This document shows positions 1 to 8,618 of a stretch of 64,000 nt of DNA, piece by piece. The stretch comes from Bog-473 sp963770645 (GTDB lineage Bacteria; Actinomycetota; Acidimicrobiia; Acidimicrobiales; RAAP-2): the NCBI GenBank assembly GCA_963770645.1, contig CAVYQL010000003.1, positions 868,001-932,000 of the forward strand, read 5' to 3'. Numbering within the stretch: the first letter of the stretch is position 1; each line of letters starts with the position of its first letter. The notes below the pieces were generated by a model, which saw only the letters and a list, made by a program, of their open reading frames with translations, ran no database searches and had not been told where the DNA came from. A program made the translations under genes and the position numbers.

Positions 1-828
1 GTGCTCCGACAACGAGAGGTAGACGTCTGCCGCGGCGTAGTGGGCGGCCAGCGACGCGTCGGACACCTCGCCGGTCAGGCGGACCGCCTCGGCCAGATGG
101 AGATCCGCGACGAAGTCCTGCAGTGCCTTGGTGTACTCGAAGCTGGCCGTGCCGCCGACCAGGTGCAGCCGGGCCAACGGGTCATAGAGACGGCGATAGG
201 CCCACAGGGCTTTCACCAGCTCGTGCTGCGCCTTGGAGGGGACGACCCGGCCGACGAAGAGGATGTCGGCGCCGCCGCCGGCGCGCTCGCGCGCGAGCTC
301 GGCCGCCACCCGGGGGTCCGGCGGGGCGCTGACGCGGGCGTAGTCCGCCAGCACCGGGACCACCGTGGTGCGCCGGCAGCCCGCGCGTTGGAGCTCCAGC
401 TCGCTGTAGCGGCTCTTGGCCAATCCGACCAGGGCCCGCGGCGCGAGCAGCGCGAGCTCCTCGGCCGCCTCGGTCGCCCGCTCGACGCTCTGGGGCTCCC
501 AACCCTCGAAGTACTCCGGTGCGGTGAAGTTGTGAAAGTCGAGAACGAGTGGCACGCCGCGCTCGGCCAGGTACCCCGCCACCACGGAGGACGTGGTGAA
601 TTGGTACACCGCCACGTCGCCCTCGGCGGCGTGCTCGGAGTACATCCAGTGCTTGTACGCCAGCGACGAGAGGTCGTCGTGGATTGCCTCGGCAAAGATC
701 TCCGAGCGCCACCCCGCCGACCGCAGGGCGTCCCGCAGCAACAGGGTGTGTGTGCCGGTGGCGTCGTGGGGATTGAGGGTGGCGATGAACTGGTGGACGG
801 CCACCGGCCCCCCGGCGGCGGCGCTCAC
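1..828 (-). CDS. Glycosyltransferase family 4, C-terminus beyond window
   Basis: Retaining GT-B glycosyltransferase, probably adding a sugar to a surface glycan in the cytoplasm. The first 276 codons are visible and no stop occurs before the window edge. The start is GTG at 828, whose GTGA overlaps the stop of the upstream methyltransferase. An acceptor-side segment DFHNFTAPEYF lies near residues 97-107, and FVGRVVPSKAQHELV near 191-205 is the usual beta strand opening the nucleotide-sugar domain of GT4 enzymes. The conserved E-x7-E region would lie outside the window. It is last in an operon with an ABC glycan exporter, which suggests assembly or modification of the exported polysaccharide. 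Family is fairly sure; the substrate is unknown. Confidence 0.8.
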   Translation of the reverse strand, partial: MSAAAGGPVAVHQFIATLNPHDATGTHTLLLRDALRSAGWRSEIFAEAIHDDLSSLAYKHWMYSEHAAEGDVAVYQFTTSSVVAGYLAERGVPLVLDFHNFTAPEYFEGWEPQSVERATEAAEELALLAPRALVGLAKSRYSELELQRAGCRRTTVVPVLADYARVSAPPDPRVAAELARERAGGGADILFVGRVVPSKAQHELVKALWAYRRLYDPLARLHLVGGTASFEYTKALQDFVADLHLAEAVRLTGEVSDASLAAHYAAADVYLSLSEH

Positions 829-1835
829 CGTCGGGCTGGCGCGTACGGTGCCGTGATCGCGTCCCGGACCGCGGTCACCATGAAGTCGGATCCGCCGGGA
901 CCGCTCTGCGCCACGGCGTCGTAGCCGCTCTGCTCGAGCAGGCGGCACCAGGCCTCGGGCCGCAGGGGCCCGCCGGGCGCGAGGTCCGCCTCGGGGGGCG
1001 CGTCGGCGGCCTCCCAGCTGGCTCGACTGACGGAGTGGATGACCAAGGTGCCGCCGGGCGCAAGCCGCGTCCCCACCGCAGCGAGCAGTTGGGCGCGTTC
1101 GCCACCCGACATGCCGTCGACGATGCCGCTGAGGACCACTGCGCCGAGCCCGGCGGCGGCCACGGCGCGCAGGTGCTCGGCCAAGCCCTCACCGCGCAGG
1201 TCGACGGTGCCCAGCTCTGCCACCTCGACCAGGTGCGTCCGCGGGTCGACCCCGTAGGCGTCCCCGCCCGCGGCCACGATGCGGCGCACCAGCCAGCCGT
1301 CACCACACGCAGCATGGAGGACACGCCCGGGCGCCTTGGCGACCGCGGCCACGGCGGGCTCGACCCACCAGGCATCGGGAGCTCGGGACACAGGGAACTC
1401 GACGACGCCGGCGTCGGGGACCCGCTGCACCTCCACCTGGCGCTCGAGCTCCTTGAGGCGCCCGTCCACGATGTGCAGGGCGCGGCTGACGGCGGCGGTC
1501 GACTGGCTCATCTGGTGGGTGACCCAGCCGACGTACCAGAGGAGCATCGACCGCATGCCCTTCTTGACGAACGCCCCGGCGGCCTTCTCGGAGCCGACGG
1601 GCACGACGGGGTCGATGAACGTGGCGGCGTCCACCATCCGCATCGCCTCGCCGAGGTCACCGCCGCGGCCCGCCACCGGGGAGTGGGCGAGAAAGAGCTC
1701 GTCGAGCTCGCGCTCGAGCCTCGGCGGGAGGTCGCCCGAGGTTCGGCGCAAGCGCACCTCCTCGGCGATCTCGGCCATGACCTGGGCCACGTACGCCTGC
1801 GGGTCCTCGGGCAGCGTTACCTCGGCGTCGTCCAT
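825..1835 (-). CDS. Class I SAM-dependent methyltransferase
   Basis: A 336-residue protein. The C-terminal half is a Rossmann methyltransferase with glycine-rich motif I (VLHAACGDGWLV, about 172-183) and the acidic strand-2 end (YGVDPR, about 194-199). The N-terminal 140 residues are helical, without a recognised domain, and contain KELERQVEVQRV, typical of glycan-operon methyltransferases with a coiled-coil segment. It sits between the exporter ATPase gene (14 bp gap) and the glycosyltransferase (4 bp overlap), so translation is probably coupled. The context suggests methylation of a sugar or chain terminus during polysaccharide export; that role is inferred and the acceptor cannot be told from sequence. 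Confidence 0.78.
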   Translation of the reverse strand: MDDAEVTLPEDPQAYVAQVMAEIAEEVRLRRTSGDLPPRLERELDELFLAHSPVAGRGGDLGEAMRMVDAATFIDPVVPVGSEKAAGAFVKKGMRSMLLWYVGWVTHQMSQSTAAVSRALHIVDGRLKELERQVEVQRVPDAGVVEFPVSRAPDAWWVEPAVAAVAKAPGRVLHAACGDGWLVRRIVAAGGDAYGVDPRTHLVEVAELGTVDLRGEGLAEHLRAVAAAGLGAVVLSGIVDGMSGGERAQLLAAVGTRLAPGGTLVIHSVSRASWEAADAPPEADLAPGGPLRPEAWCRLLEQSGYDAVAQSGPGGSDFMVTAVRDAITAPYAPARR

Positions 1836-1849
1836 GGCGCGAGTCTCGC

Positions 1850-3131
1850 TCAGAGGGGCTGGACGAGCGCGCCAGAGACGTCGACGCCCTCGGTCGAAAT
1901 CAGTGCTGCGTGCACCTTCAAGTGGACCGAGCCTGTGGTCTTGCCCGGGTTCATGACCTCGAATTTCCCGGCCTGCTCGTACCAGTCGTAGAGGATCCCG
2001 CTGCGGCTCTGGATCCCGAGGGCGAAGCTGAAGGAGCCGTCCAGGAGCGGCATGTCCACGATGCCGAAGTGCATGACGCTGACCCCGCGGGGCGCATCGA
2101 TCGGCATGCCGATGATGGAGGTGTCGGTCCGCATGACCAGGTTCTCGTGATCGTCGCGGATCTCGAGGGAGAAGACCACGTCCTCGGTCGGGTACAGCGC
2201 CTCGAACTCGACCCGGATGGTCAAATCGTCCCCGGTGCGCATGTAGGGGACGGTGTTGTCCCCCGAGAAGACGCGGTGGACCGAGCGGAACCGCACCGGC
2301 CGCTCGGCGTCGGGCAGCGAATCGCTCCCGATCGTCTTGGGCGTCGCCGGCACGGCCACGAGCGCGGGGTCGACGATCGCCATGCCGGCACCCTCTGCCA
2401 TGAGGCGCTCGCGGAAGATGCGGGTCGCCTCGCCCGGCTCGCCCTCGGCGACGAGATCGCCGTGGCTGAGGACCACCCCACGGTCACAGATGCTCCGCAC
2501 GACGTCGGCGGAGTGCGTCACCAACAAGATGGTGCGTCCCTCTTTTTGGAACTGGCTGACCCGGTCGAGACACTTGCGCTGGAACCGCTCGTCCCCCACC
2601 GCCAACACCTCGTCGATCACCAAGATGTCGGGGTCGACGTTGACAGCGACGGCGAAACCCAGTCGCACGGCCATGCCCGACGAGTAGAACTTGACCGGCC
2701 CGTCGATGAACTCCTCCAGTTCGGAGAAGTCCACGATGGCGTCGAAGGCCTTGTCCACCTGGCGCTTGGTCATCCCGAGCAGCGACCCGTTGAGGTAGAT
2801 GTTCTCGCTGTCCGGAGAGGTCCGCCTGGAATCCGGCACCGAGCTCCAACAACGCCGCCAGCTTCCCGCGCACGGCGACCTCGCCCTTGGTGGGTTGGAG
2901 GACGCCGCAGATGCACTTGAGCAGCGTGGACTTCCCCGAGCCGTTGCGACCGAGGATGCCGACCGTCTCGCCCTCTCGCACGGTGAGAGAGACCTTGTTC
3001 AGCGCCCAGAAGTCCTCGGTCGTCTTGCGCCGGCCCCCGTGGATGATGCGCTCCTTCACGGAGTTGTACTGCCCGTGGGCCAGGCGGAACCGCTTGGAGA
3101 CGTTCCGGACGTCGACGGCGAAGTCGCTCAT
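1850..3131 (-). CDS. wzt: Polysaccharide/teichoate ABC transporter ATPase (Wzt/TagH type), frameshifted
   Basis: ATP-binding subunit of a glycan-export ABC transporter. Walker A GRNGSGKST lies at residues 61-69, the signature YSSGMAVRLGFA and Walker B ILVIDEVLAVGD follow, and a C-terminal beta-sandwich of about 150 residues resembles the glycan-binding domain of Wzt. The ATG at 3131 overlaps the wzm stop (ATGA). The reading frame breaks between GAGFQADLSG and ENIYLNGSLLG: GGACAGCGAGAAC on the coding strand carries one base too many, and removing the base at 2809 restores the family sequence GRENIYLNG. As written the protein would stop early; a sequencing error or a recent mutation are both possible. 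The two halves are otherwise collinear and complete. Confidence 0.85.
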
Positions 3132-4162
3132 CAGAGCTCCTCCGCGAAGTTGCCCTCCAGGCGGCCAAAGACTGCGAGGGCGAACAGGAAGAGGATGATC
3201 GAAAGGGCGAGCACCGCGAGGTCGAGGCCGACGTACCAGAGCATCCCCTTCGGGGGCAGCGCGTAGAACGTCGTCTCCACGCCGTTGACCTTGCCGTACG
3301 CCGTCACGTCGGCATAGATGCAGCGCTGGAAGGACAGGATGAGCGGCACCATCGGGTTCAGGAAGTACACCCAGGTCAAGCCCTTCTTCCCGAGCCTGGT
3401 CCCGATCTGCTCCTGGTAGAGGTAGACGATCGGACAGGCCCAGAACCATGCGGTGAGGATGACCTCGATGAGGTGCTGCGTGTCGCGCAGATAGACGTTG
3501 ACGGCAGAGAGAAGCACTGCAATGGCCGAGGCGAGCACGATGCCGGTCACCAGAGCGAGCAGCAGGACCGGCAAGTAGGACCAATCCGGCCCGTGGTGCA
3601 GGACGATCATGAAGAGGACCATCACAATCGCCTGGAAGAAGAAGAAGACGCAGGCCGAGCCGACGGCGGCCAGCGAGAGGATCTCGCGGTGGAAGGAGAC
3701 CTTCTTCACGATGCCCGAGTTGTTGACCACCACGCCGGTGCCGGTGAGCACGCCGAGTGAGAAGAGGTTCCACAGCAGCAGGCCCGCGAACAGGAAGATC
3801 ACGAAATTCGGCGTGTGGTTGCCGAGCACGATCTGGAACACAACGAAGTAGATGGCCAGGGTCATGGCGGGGGCGACCATCGACCAGACGAGACCGAGGA
3901 CCGAGTTCTTGTACTTGACCTTGATCTCGGTGCGGACCAGGTAGACGAGGAGCTCGCGCGACAGCCAGATCTCGCGGATCCGCTTGCGCACACTTGTGGT
4001 CGGGGTGACGATGCGCACGCCCGTGGCACGGCGCGCCTCGCGCGGATCGAGCCCACCCGCCTGGGCGGCCATGGGTGAGCGGTCCGGTACCCGTTCCTCC
4101 TCTAGCGCGCCTTCGAGTCTCTGGTCCGCGTCCGACGAAGAGGCCGGGACGTCGAGCGCCAC
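3131..4162 (-). CDS. wzm: Polysaccharide/teichoate ABC transporter permease (Wzm/TagG type)
   Basis: Membrane subunit of the glycan exporter, 343 residues. After a hydrophilic N-terminus of about 75 residues comes the ABC2 membrane domain: a cytosolic amphipathic stretch (IWLSRELLVYLVRTEIKVKY), then six hydrophobic segments, including AMTLAIYFVVFQIVL and ILTAWFWACPIVYLYQ, the latter resembling the family core. GTG at 4162 is taken as the start because it lies 2 bp after the clpP stop; a later start would shorten only the unconserved N-terminus. It pairs with the ATPase gene that overlaps its stop. The exported chain is not identifiable, but the linked methyltransferase and glycosyltransferase fit an O-antigen-like or teichoic-acid-like surface polymer. 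Confidence 0.88.
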   Translation of the reverse strand: MALDVPASSSDADQRLEGALEEERVPDRSPMAAQAGGLDPREARRATGVRIVTPTTSVRKRIREIWLSRELLVYLVRTEIKVKYKNSVLGLVWSMVAPAMTLAIYFVVFQIVLGNHTPNFVIFLFAGLLLWNLFSLGVLTGTGVVVNNSGIVKKVSFHREILSLAAVGSACVFFFFQAIVMVLFMIVLHHGPDWSYLPVLLLALVTGIVLASAIAVLLSAVNVYLRDTQHLIEVILTAWFWACPIVYLYQEQIGTRLGKKGLTWVYFLNPMVPLILSFQRCIYADVTAYGKVNGVETTFYALPPKGMLWYVGLDLAVLALSIILFLFALAVFGRLEGNFAEEL

Positions 4163-4164
4163 GT

Positions 4165-4782
4165 CTATGGGTTCCCCGCCGCTGCTGTGGCCGTCGAGCG
4201 GTCGATGACCTTGTCGATGAAGCCGTACTCTTGGGCCTCATCGGCCGTGAACCAGCGGTCGCGGTCCGAGTCAGTCTCGATGCGCTCGAGAGGCTGTCCC
4301 GTGTGGAAGGCGATGCGCTCGGCCATCATCCGCTTGAGATAGATGATCTGCTCAGCCTGGATGGCGATGTCGGCGGCCTGACCCTGCATGGACCCCGAGG
4401 GCTGGTGCATCAAGATGCGTGAGTGCGGCAGGGCGTAGCGCTTGCCCGGCGCGCCGGCGCAGAGCAGGAACTGGCCCATGCTGGCCGCCAGCCCCACGCA
4501 GATGGTCGACACGTCGGGACGGACGTACTGCATCGTGTCGTAGATGGCCAGGCCGTCGGTGACCGAGCCGCCCGGGGAGTTGATGTAGAGGGAGATGTCC
4601 TTCTCGGGGTTCTCCGCCTCCAAGAGGATGAGCTGGGCGCAGACGAGGTTCGCTGTGACCTGGTCAATCGCACTTCCGATGAAGACGATCCGCTCCTTCA
4701 GGAGCTGCTGGAAGATACGGCCGCTCGAATCGAGGTCGCCGCCCGCGGCCACGATGGGCGTGGCGTCAGATGAATTTGCCAT
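4165..4782 (-). CDS. clpP: ATP-dependent Clp protease proteolytic subunit
   Basis: Cytosolic serine peptidase that forms tetradecameric barrels with Clp ATPases. The catalytic triad is visible: Ser101 in GLAASMGQF, His126 in LMHQPSG and Asp171 in ETDSDRDRW. Length (205 residues) is normal. The Gly-rich handle YINSPGGSVTDGLAIYDTM is intact. It is first in a leftward cluster with only 2 bp before the wzm start, which is unusual: actinobacterial clpP genes usually come as a clpP1-clpP2 pair near tig or clpX. No second clpP is seen here, so this may be an additional copy; the rest of the genome would be needed to tell. Confidence 0.95.
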   Translation of the reverse strand: MANSSDATPIVAAGGDLDSSGRIFQQLLKERIVFIGSAIDQVTANLVCAQLILLEAENPEKDISLYINSPGGSVTDGLAIYDTMQYVRPDVSTICVGLAASMGQFLLCAGAPGKRYALPHSRILMHQPSGSMQGQAADIAIQAEQIIYLKRMMAERIAFHTGQPLERIETDSDRDRWFTADEAQEYGFIDKVIDRSTATAAAGNP

Positions 4783-4863
4783 GGCACGAGGCTAGTGGGC
4801 ATCGGGCGCTCTGGTGGGCACAGCGCCGTACACTGCCTGATCACCCGCACTGCGGGACCCGCC

Positions 4864-4947
4864 GCGGGCGTGGCGGAATTGGCAGACGCGCCGGGTTTAG
4901 GTCCCGGTCCCCGCGAGGGGGTGGAGGTTCGAGTCCTCTCGCCCGCA
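4864..4947 (+). tRNA. tRNA-Leu (anticodon UAG)
   Basis: The acceptor stem GCGGGCG (4864-4870) pairs with CGCCCGC (4940-4946), followed by discriminator A and no encoded CCA. The anticodon arm CCGGG-TTTAGGT-CCCGG gives anticodon TAG at 4898-4900, reading CUA and related leucine codons. The D arm and the T arm (GGTTCGAGTCC) are standard, and the long variable arm (CCCGCGAGGGGG) is expected for a class II leucine tRNA. It lies between the divergent clpP and the glycerate kinase gene. Confidence 0.96.
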
Positions 4948-4973
4948 CACCCCGCCCGGTAGGTTGCGCCGGC

Positions 4974-6032
4974 ATGCCCCACTTCGTCGCCGCGCCGGAC
5001 AAGTTCCGTGGCACGGCGTCGGCGACCGCCGCGGCCGCCGCGGCGGCTGGTGCGGCACGCGAGATGGGGTGGACCGCCGACGAGGTGCCGATGTCCGACG
5101 GCGGCGAAGGACTGCTCGAAGCCTGCGGCGGCGCCCGCCATGTCACCACCGTCACCGGCCCACTCGGGCGGGCCGTCGAGGCGGAATGGCGCCTGCTCGG
5201 GACCGCTGCTGCCCACGTGGGCGGGGGCGACGCTCCCCCTACGGCCGTCATCGAGATGTCCAAGGCCGCGGGGCGCGCCCTCGTGCCGCGGCCACGAGGC
5301 GACGACCCCGTGCGCGCCACCACGGCCGGCGTCGGCCAGCTGCTCCTGGCCGCCCGCGACGCGGGAGCGGGGCGCATCGTCATCGGCTGTGGTGGCTCTG
5401 CGACGACCGATGGCGGTGAGGGCGCGTTCGACGCCGTCGGCTCGCCAGAGGCGCTGCGCGACGTCGAGCTCGTCGTCGCCTCCGACGTCACGACTCCGTT
5501 CACCGAGGCGGCGGCGGTCTTCGGTCCACAGAAAGGTGCGTCGCCGGCCCAGGTCGAGCTGCTCGGACGGCGCCTCGTCGAGGTGGCTGCGCGCTACCGA
5601 CGTGAGATAGGCGTCGACGTCACCGAGGTCCCCGGAGCCGGTGCCGCCGGAGGCCTGGCGGGCGGGCTCGTGGCGCTGGGCGCTCGCATCGAGCCGGGTT
5701 TCGACTTCGTGGCCGGATTGGTCGGCCTGGCCGCCCGGCTCGAGCCGGCCGACCTCGTGATGACCGGCGAGGGACACCTCGATCCGCCGTCCTTCCACGG
5801 CAAGGTGACCGGGGGCGTGCTCGAACTGGCGCGGGCACGTGCCGCGCAGGGGCGACCACTTCCCGTCCTGTGCGTCGCGGGTGGCGTGGACGCGGGGTTG
5901 CTCGTCGAGCCCCCCGACGCGATGGAGGTCGTCAGCCTCGTCGCGCGCTTCGGGCGTGTACGGGCCCGGGCGGAGACCGCCGCGCTGATAGCGCTGGTCG
6001 TCACCGAGGCACTGACCCGGTTTTGCCCGTGA
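4974..6032 (+). CDS. Glycerate 2-kinase (GarK/GlxK type)
   Basis: Phosphorylates D-glycerate, feeding glyoxylate or sugar-acid breakdown into glycolysis. The 352-residue protein opens with PHFVAAPDKFRGTASA, the PDKF-(K/R)-G-T start typical of the family, and has VPMSDGGEGLLEA near residue 40, IGCGGSATTDGG near 140, VFGPQKGA near 185 and VMTGEGHLD near 263, all family hallmarks. The ATG at 4974 is chosen because the PDKF motif directly follows it; frames reaching further upstream would run through the tRNA. Length is close to the usual 370-380. It is transcribed away from clpP and ends 128 bp before an SDR gene. Confidence 0.93.
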   Translation: MPHFVAAPDKFRGTASATAAAAAAAGAAREMGWTADEVPMSDGGEGLLEACGGARHVTTVTGPLGRAVEAEWRLLGTAAAHVGGGDAPPTAVIEMSKAAGRALVPRPRGDDPVRATTAGVGQLLLAARDAGAGRIVIGCGGSATTDGGEGAFDAVGSPEALRDVELVVASDVTTPFTEAAAVFGPQKGASPAQVELLGRRLVEVAARYRREIGVDVTEVPGAGAAGGLAGGLVALGARIEPGFDFVAGLVGLAARLEPADLVMTGEGHLDPPSFHGKVTGGVLELARARAAQGRPLPVLCVAGGVDAGLLVEPPDAMEVVSLVARFGRVRARAETAALIALVVTEALTRFCP

Positions 6033-6160
6033 AGACCGCCATCGGCCACACTGCATGCGCCGCGCGACGGCCTTCGGGCACGGGAGCCGGACCCTCACCT
6101 CAGGGACGTACGGGTCGGCGCGTCGATGCGGCAGAGCACTGGCACAGGGAGGCATGAACG

Positions 6161-7069
6161 ATGGGACTGCTCGACGGCAAGGTGGCTGTGATCACCGGCG
6201 CAGGACGGGGTATCGGGCGCGAGGAGGCGCTCGTACTGGCCGGCGAGGGTGCGCGAGTCGTCGTCAACGACGTCGGCGCGGGACTGCACGGCGAAGGCGG
6301 TTCCGACGTCCACCCCGCAGAAGAGGTCGTCGAGCTCATCAAGAAGAACGGTGGAGAGGCTGCGGTCAACGGCGACGACATCAGCACGTGGGCCGGCGGC
6401 AAGGCCGTGGTCGACCAAGCCATTGACACCTTCGGCTCCGTCGACATCCTCGTGAACAACGCCGGGATCCTGCGCGACAAGATGATGTTCAACATGGACG
6501 AGTCGGACTGGGACGACGTGATCCGGGTCCATCTCAAGGGACACTTCGCCGCCGCCCAGCACGCCTCCGTGTATTGGCGCAACCGCTCGAAGGCAGGCGA
6601 AGACGTCAGCAGCCGCATCATCAACACGTCTTCGGAAGCGGGCCTCTTCGGCAACGCCGGCCAGGCGAACTACGCGGCCGCCAAGGCGGGCATCGCCGCG
6701 CTCACCGTGGTCGAGGCTCGCGAGCTCGGCCGCTACGGCGTCACGTCGAATGCCATCGCCCCGCGCGCCCGCACCCGAATGACCGAGACCCTCTTCGGCA
6801 GCGACGGCATGGACGCGAAGGACGGCTTCGACGCGTGGGACCCGAAGAACATCGCCAACGTCGTGGCGTTCCTCGCCGCTCCGGCGTCCGCCGACATCAA
6901 TGGCCAGATCTTCGTCGTCTTCGGCGGCAACATCTACGCCATGAGCGCCTTCCAAGCAGTCGGACAGGTGACGCGCGATGCGGCCTGGACCCCCGAGGAG
7001 CTGATCGCGCACAAGGGCGAGCTCTTCAAGGGCATCAGCTCGGGCGTGCCTGACTTCAGCTTCATTTAG
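6161..7069 (+). CDS. SDR oxidoreductase (3-hydroxyacyl-CoA dehydrogenase-like)
   Basis: NAD(P)-dependent short-chain dehydrogenase of 302 residues, longer than the classical 250. The cofactor motif is TGAGRGIG (about 12-19), followed by NNAG, catalytic Ser in INTSSEAG and YAAAK (Tyr-x3-Lys). The VVVNDVGAGLHGEG insertion after beta strand 2 is typical of the multifunctional-enzyme-type 2 (HSD17B4-like) hydroxyacyl-CoA dehydrogenases, which favour NAD. A role in beta-oxidation of acyl-CoA side chains is therefore plausible. The start follows a possible ribosome site (GGAGG) at 6149-6153. No MaoC partner gene is adjacent, but MaoC proteins occur at 15.8-17.4 kb. Confidence 0.85.
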   Translation: MGLLDGKVAVITGAGRGIGREEALVLAGEGARVVVNDVGAGLHGEGGSDVHPAEEVVELIKKNGGEAAVNGDDISTWAGGKAVVDQAIDTFGSVDILVNNAGILRDKMMFNMDESDWDDVIRVHLKGHFAAAQHASVYWRNRSKAGEDVSSRIINTSSEAGLFGNAGQANYAAAKAGIAALTVVEARELGRYGVTSNAIAPRARTRMTETLFGSDGMDAKDGFDAWDPKNIANVVAFLAAPASADINGQIFVVFGGNIYAMSAFQAVGQVTRDAAWTPEELIAHKGELFKGISSGVPDFSFI

Positions 7070-7151
7070 GTCGACGCAGCGGGTCCGCCGGACCTCGCGC
7101 CGGCGCCGGACCCCGGCCGCACGCAGCCTCCTGCACTACGGTGGCGACGTC

Positions 7152-8522
7152 GTGACTGAGCAGGCCCTGGGAGCGGACGGCGCCCTCGAGCAGGGCGACG
7201 AGGTTGGTGACGATCCCGCACCAACCGGCGGCGACATGCAACTCTCAGCCGGCTTCGAAGGCCGCTCCGGCGTGTCCGGCGAAGAAGGAGCACAACGGGA
7301 CGCGCCACCGTCTCGTCTGCGCCTGCTCTGGGGGGAGTGGCGCCGGCCGCTGACGATCGCCGTCGGGGCGACGATCGGTTTTCGCCTCATCGTCACCTGG
7401 ATCGCACTCGTCAGCGCCGACGGCGTGCAGTTCCCGCACGTGGTGGCCCGCCATCCCGGCGTGCTGACCCAGATCCTGGCCCAGTGGGATGCCGGCTACT
7501 ACCTGTCCCTGGCCGCCCACGGTTACCCGGGGCACGCTGCCGCCGCCACGGTGCAGACGGGCAATCAGGCCTTCTACGCGTTCGGTCCGCTGTATCCCCT
7601 CCTGGTCCGGATCACCCACGACGTCTTGGGGTTCGGGTACATCACGAGCAGCGAGATCGTGAGCACCCTCGGCCTGGTCGTTGCGTTGGCGGCGCTGTGG
7701 AAACTGGTCGACCTGGAGGTCGGCCAGCAGGCGGCCGACGGGGCCTGCGTGCTGTTGCTCGCCTGGCCGAGCGCCTTCTTCTTGGTGGCCACCTACCCCG
7801 AGTCGATGACGCTGGCGGCGGCCACAGTCGCCTTCTTGGCGGCGCGGCGCGGCCACTACGTCACAGCGGGTCTCTTCGCCGCCGCGGCCGCGATGGGGAA
7901 GTACTACCTGGTGCTCCTCCTCGTCCCACTCGCGCTCGAGGTGTGGTGGGCGCCGCGCGACCGCTCGACGTGGCACTCGGGTCGAGACGTCGAATGGCTC
8001 TCACCGCTGCGGGTGACTGCGGCAAGGCTGACCGCCGTCTTCGCTCCCACCATCGTTGCGTTCGTCGCCTGGCTTGCCTACCAAAAGGCCCACTTCGGGG
8101 AGTGGCTCGCGTTCATTCGCTCCCAGGCCCATTGGAACCGGCACCTCAGCTGGCCGTGGACCTCCATCGGCCACGCGGTCTCCGACCTTGTGCACTGGCG
8201 CCTGCTCGACACCTCCACGGCATCGGTGGTCGAGCTCTTCGACCTGGTGACGGTGGTGCTCATCGCCGTCGCCGCAGTGGTGGCGTGGGTTCGCATCCGC
8301 CCCTCCTACGGCGTGCTCCTGGGGCTTGTCTGGTGCGTGTTCACGTTCCAGACGATCCTGCTCTCGGAGAGCCGGGAGGTTCTGGTGCTGTTCCCCTTCT
8401 TCGCGGCCCTCGGAGTCTGGGTGGCCCGGCACCCGTGGCGCGAGCGTGCGCTGCTGTTCTTGTTCCTTCCGTGCGGCTACTTCCTCCTCGAGCGCTTTGT
8501 CACGGGAAAGTTCGCCGGTTGA
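7152..8522 (+). CDS. PIG-V-like membrane mannosyltransferase
   Basis: Polytopic GT-C enzyme, probably using a polyprenyl-phosphate mannose donor. The GTG at 7152 opens a 60-residue hydrophilic N-terminus, followed by 8-10 membrane segments. The first periplasmic loop carries AQWDAGYYLSLAAHGYPG, matching the W-D-x-G-x-Y-x-x-I/L-A-x-x-G-Y signature of PIG-V proteins, and later FGPLYPLLVR and YPESMTLA, also family landmarks. The 456-residue length is normal. It lies downstream of the SDR gene with an 82 bp gap. Its 3' end overlaps five tandem 14-bp units that include the stop codon. Target glycan or protein unknown. Confidence 0.8.
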   Translation: MTEQALGADGALEQGDEVGDDPAPTGGDMQLSAGFEGRSGVSGEEGAQRDAPPSRLRLLWGEWRRPLTIAVGATIGFRLIVTWIALVSADGVQFPHVVARHPGVLTQILAQWDAGYYLSLAAHGYPGHAAAATVQTGNQAFYAFGPLYPLLVRITHDVLGFGYITSSEIVSTLGLVVALAALWKLVDLEVGQQAADGACVLLLAWPSAFFLVATYPESMTLAAATVAFLAARRGHYVTAGLFAAAAAMGKYYLVLLLVPLALEVWWAPRDRSTWHSGRDVEWLSPLRVTAARLTAVFAPTIVAFVAWLAYQKAHFGEWLAFIRSQAHWNRHLSWPWTSIGHAVSDLVHWRLLDTSTASVVELFDLVTVVLIAVAAVVAWVRIRPSYGVLLGLVWCVFTFQTILLSESREVLVLFPFFAALGVWVARHPWRERALLFLFLPCGYFLLERFVTGKFAG

Positions 8523-8577
8523 AGTTCGCCGGTCGAAGTTCGCCGGTTGAGGTTCGCCGGTCGAAGTTCGCCGGCCG
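8508..8577 (+). repeat. Five tandem 14-bp repeats across the PIG-V stop codon
   Basis: Five back-to-back units of AAGTTCGCCGGTYG lie at 8508-8521, 8522-8535, 8536-8549, 8550-8563 and 8564-8577, with only T/C differences in the tail, one A/G change and a CCG in the last unit. The TGA of the membrane mannosyltransferase is formed by the junction of units one and two. A loss or gain of a unit would change only sequence after the stop. Confidence 0.97.
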
Positions 8578-8618
8578 AGGACTGGGTCGGCGCCGCCGTT
8601 CTCTGGCACCATGGCGCC

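Noticed and set aside
4698..6155. A 485-codon minus-strand frame
   Set aside because: It covers clpP's start, tRNA-Leu and the glycerate kinase in reverse and has no family features.
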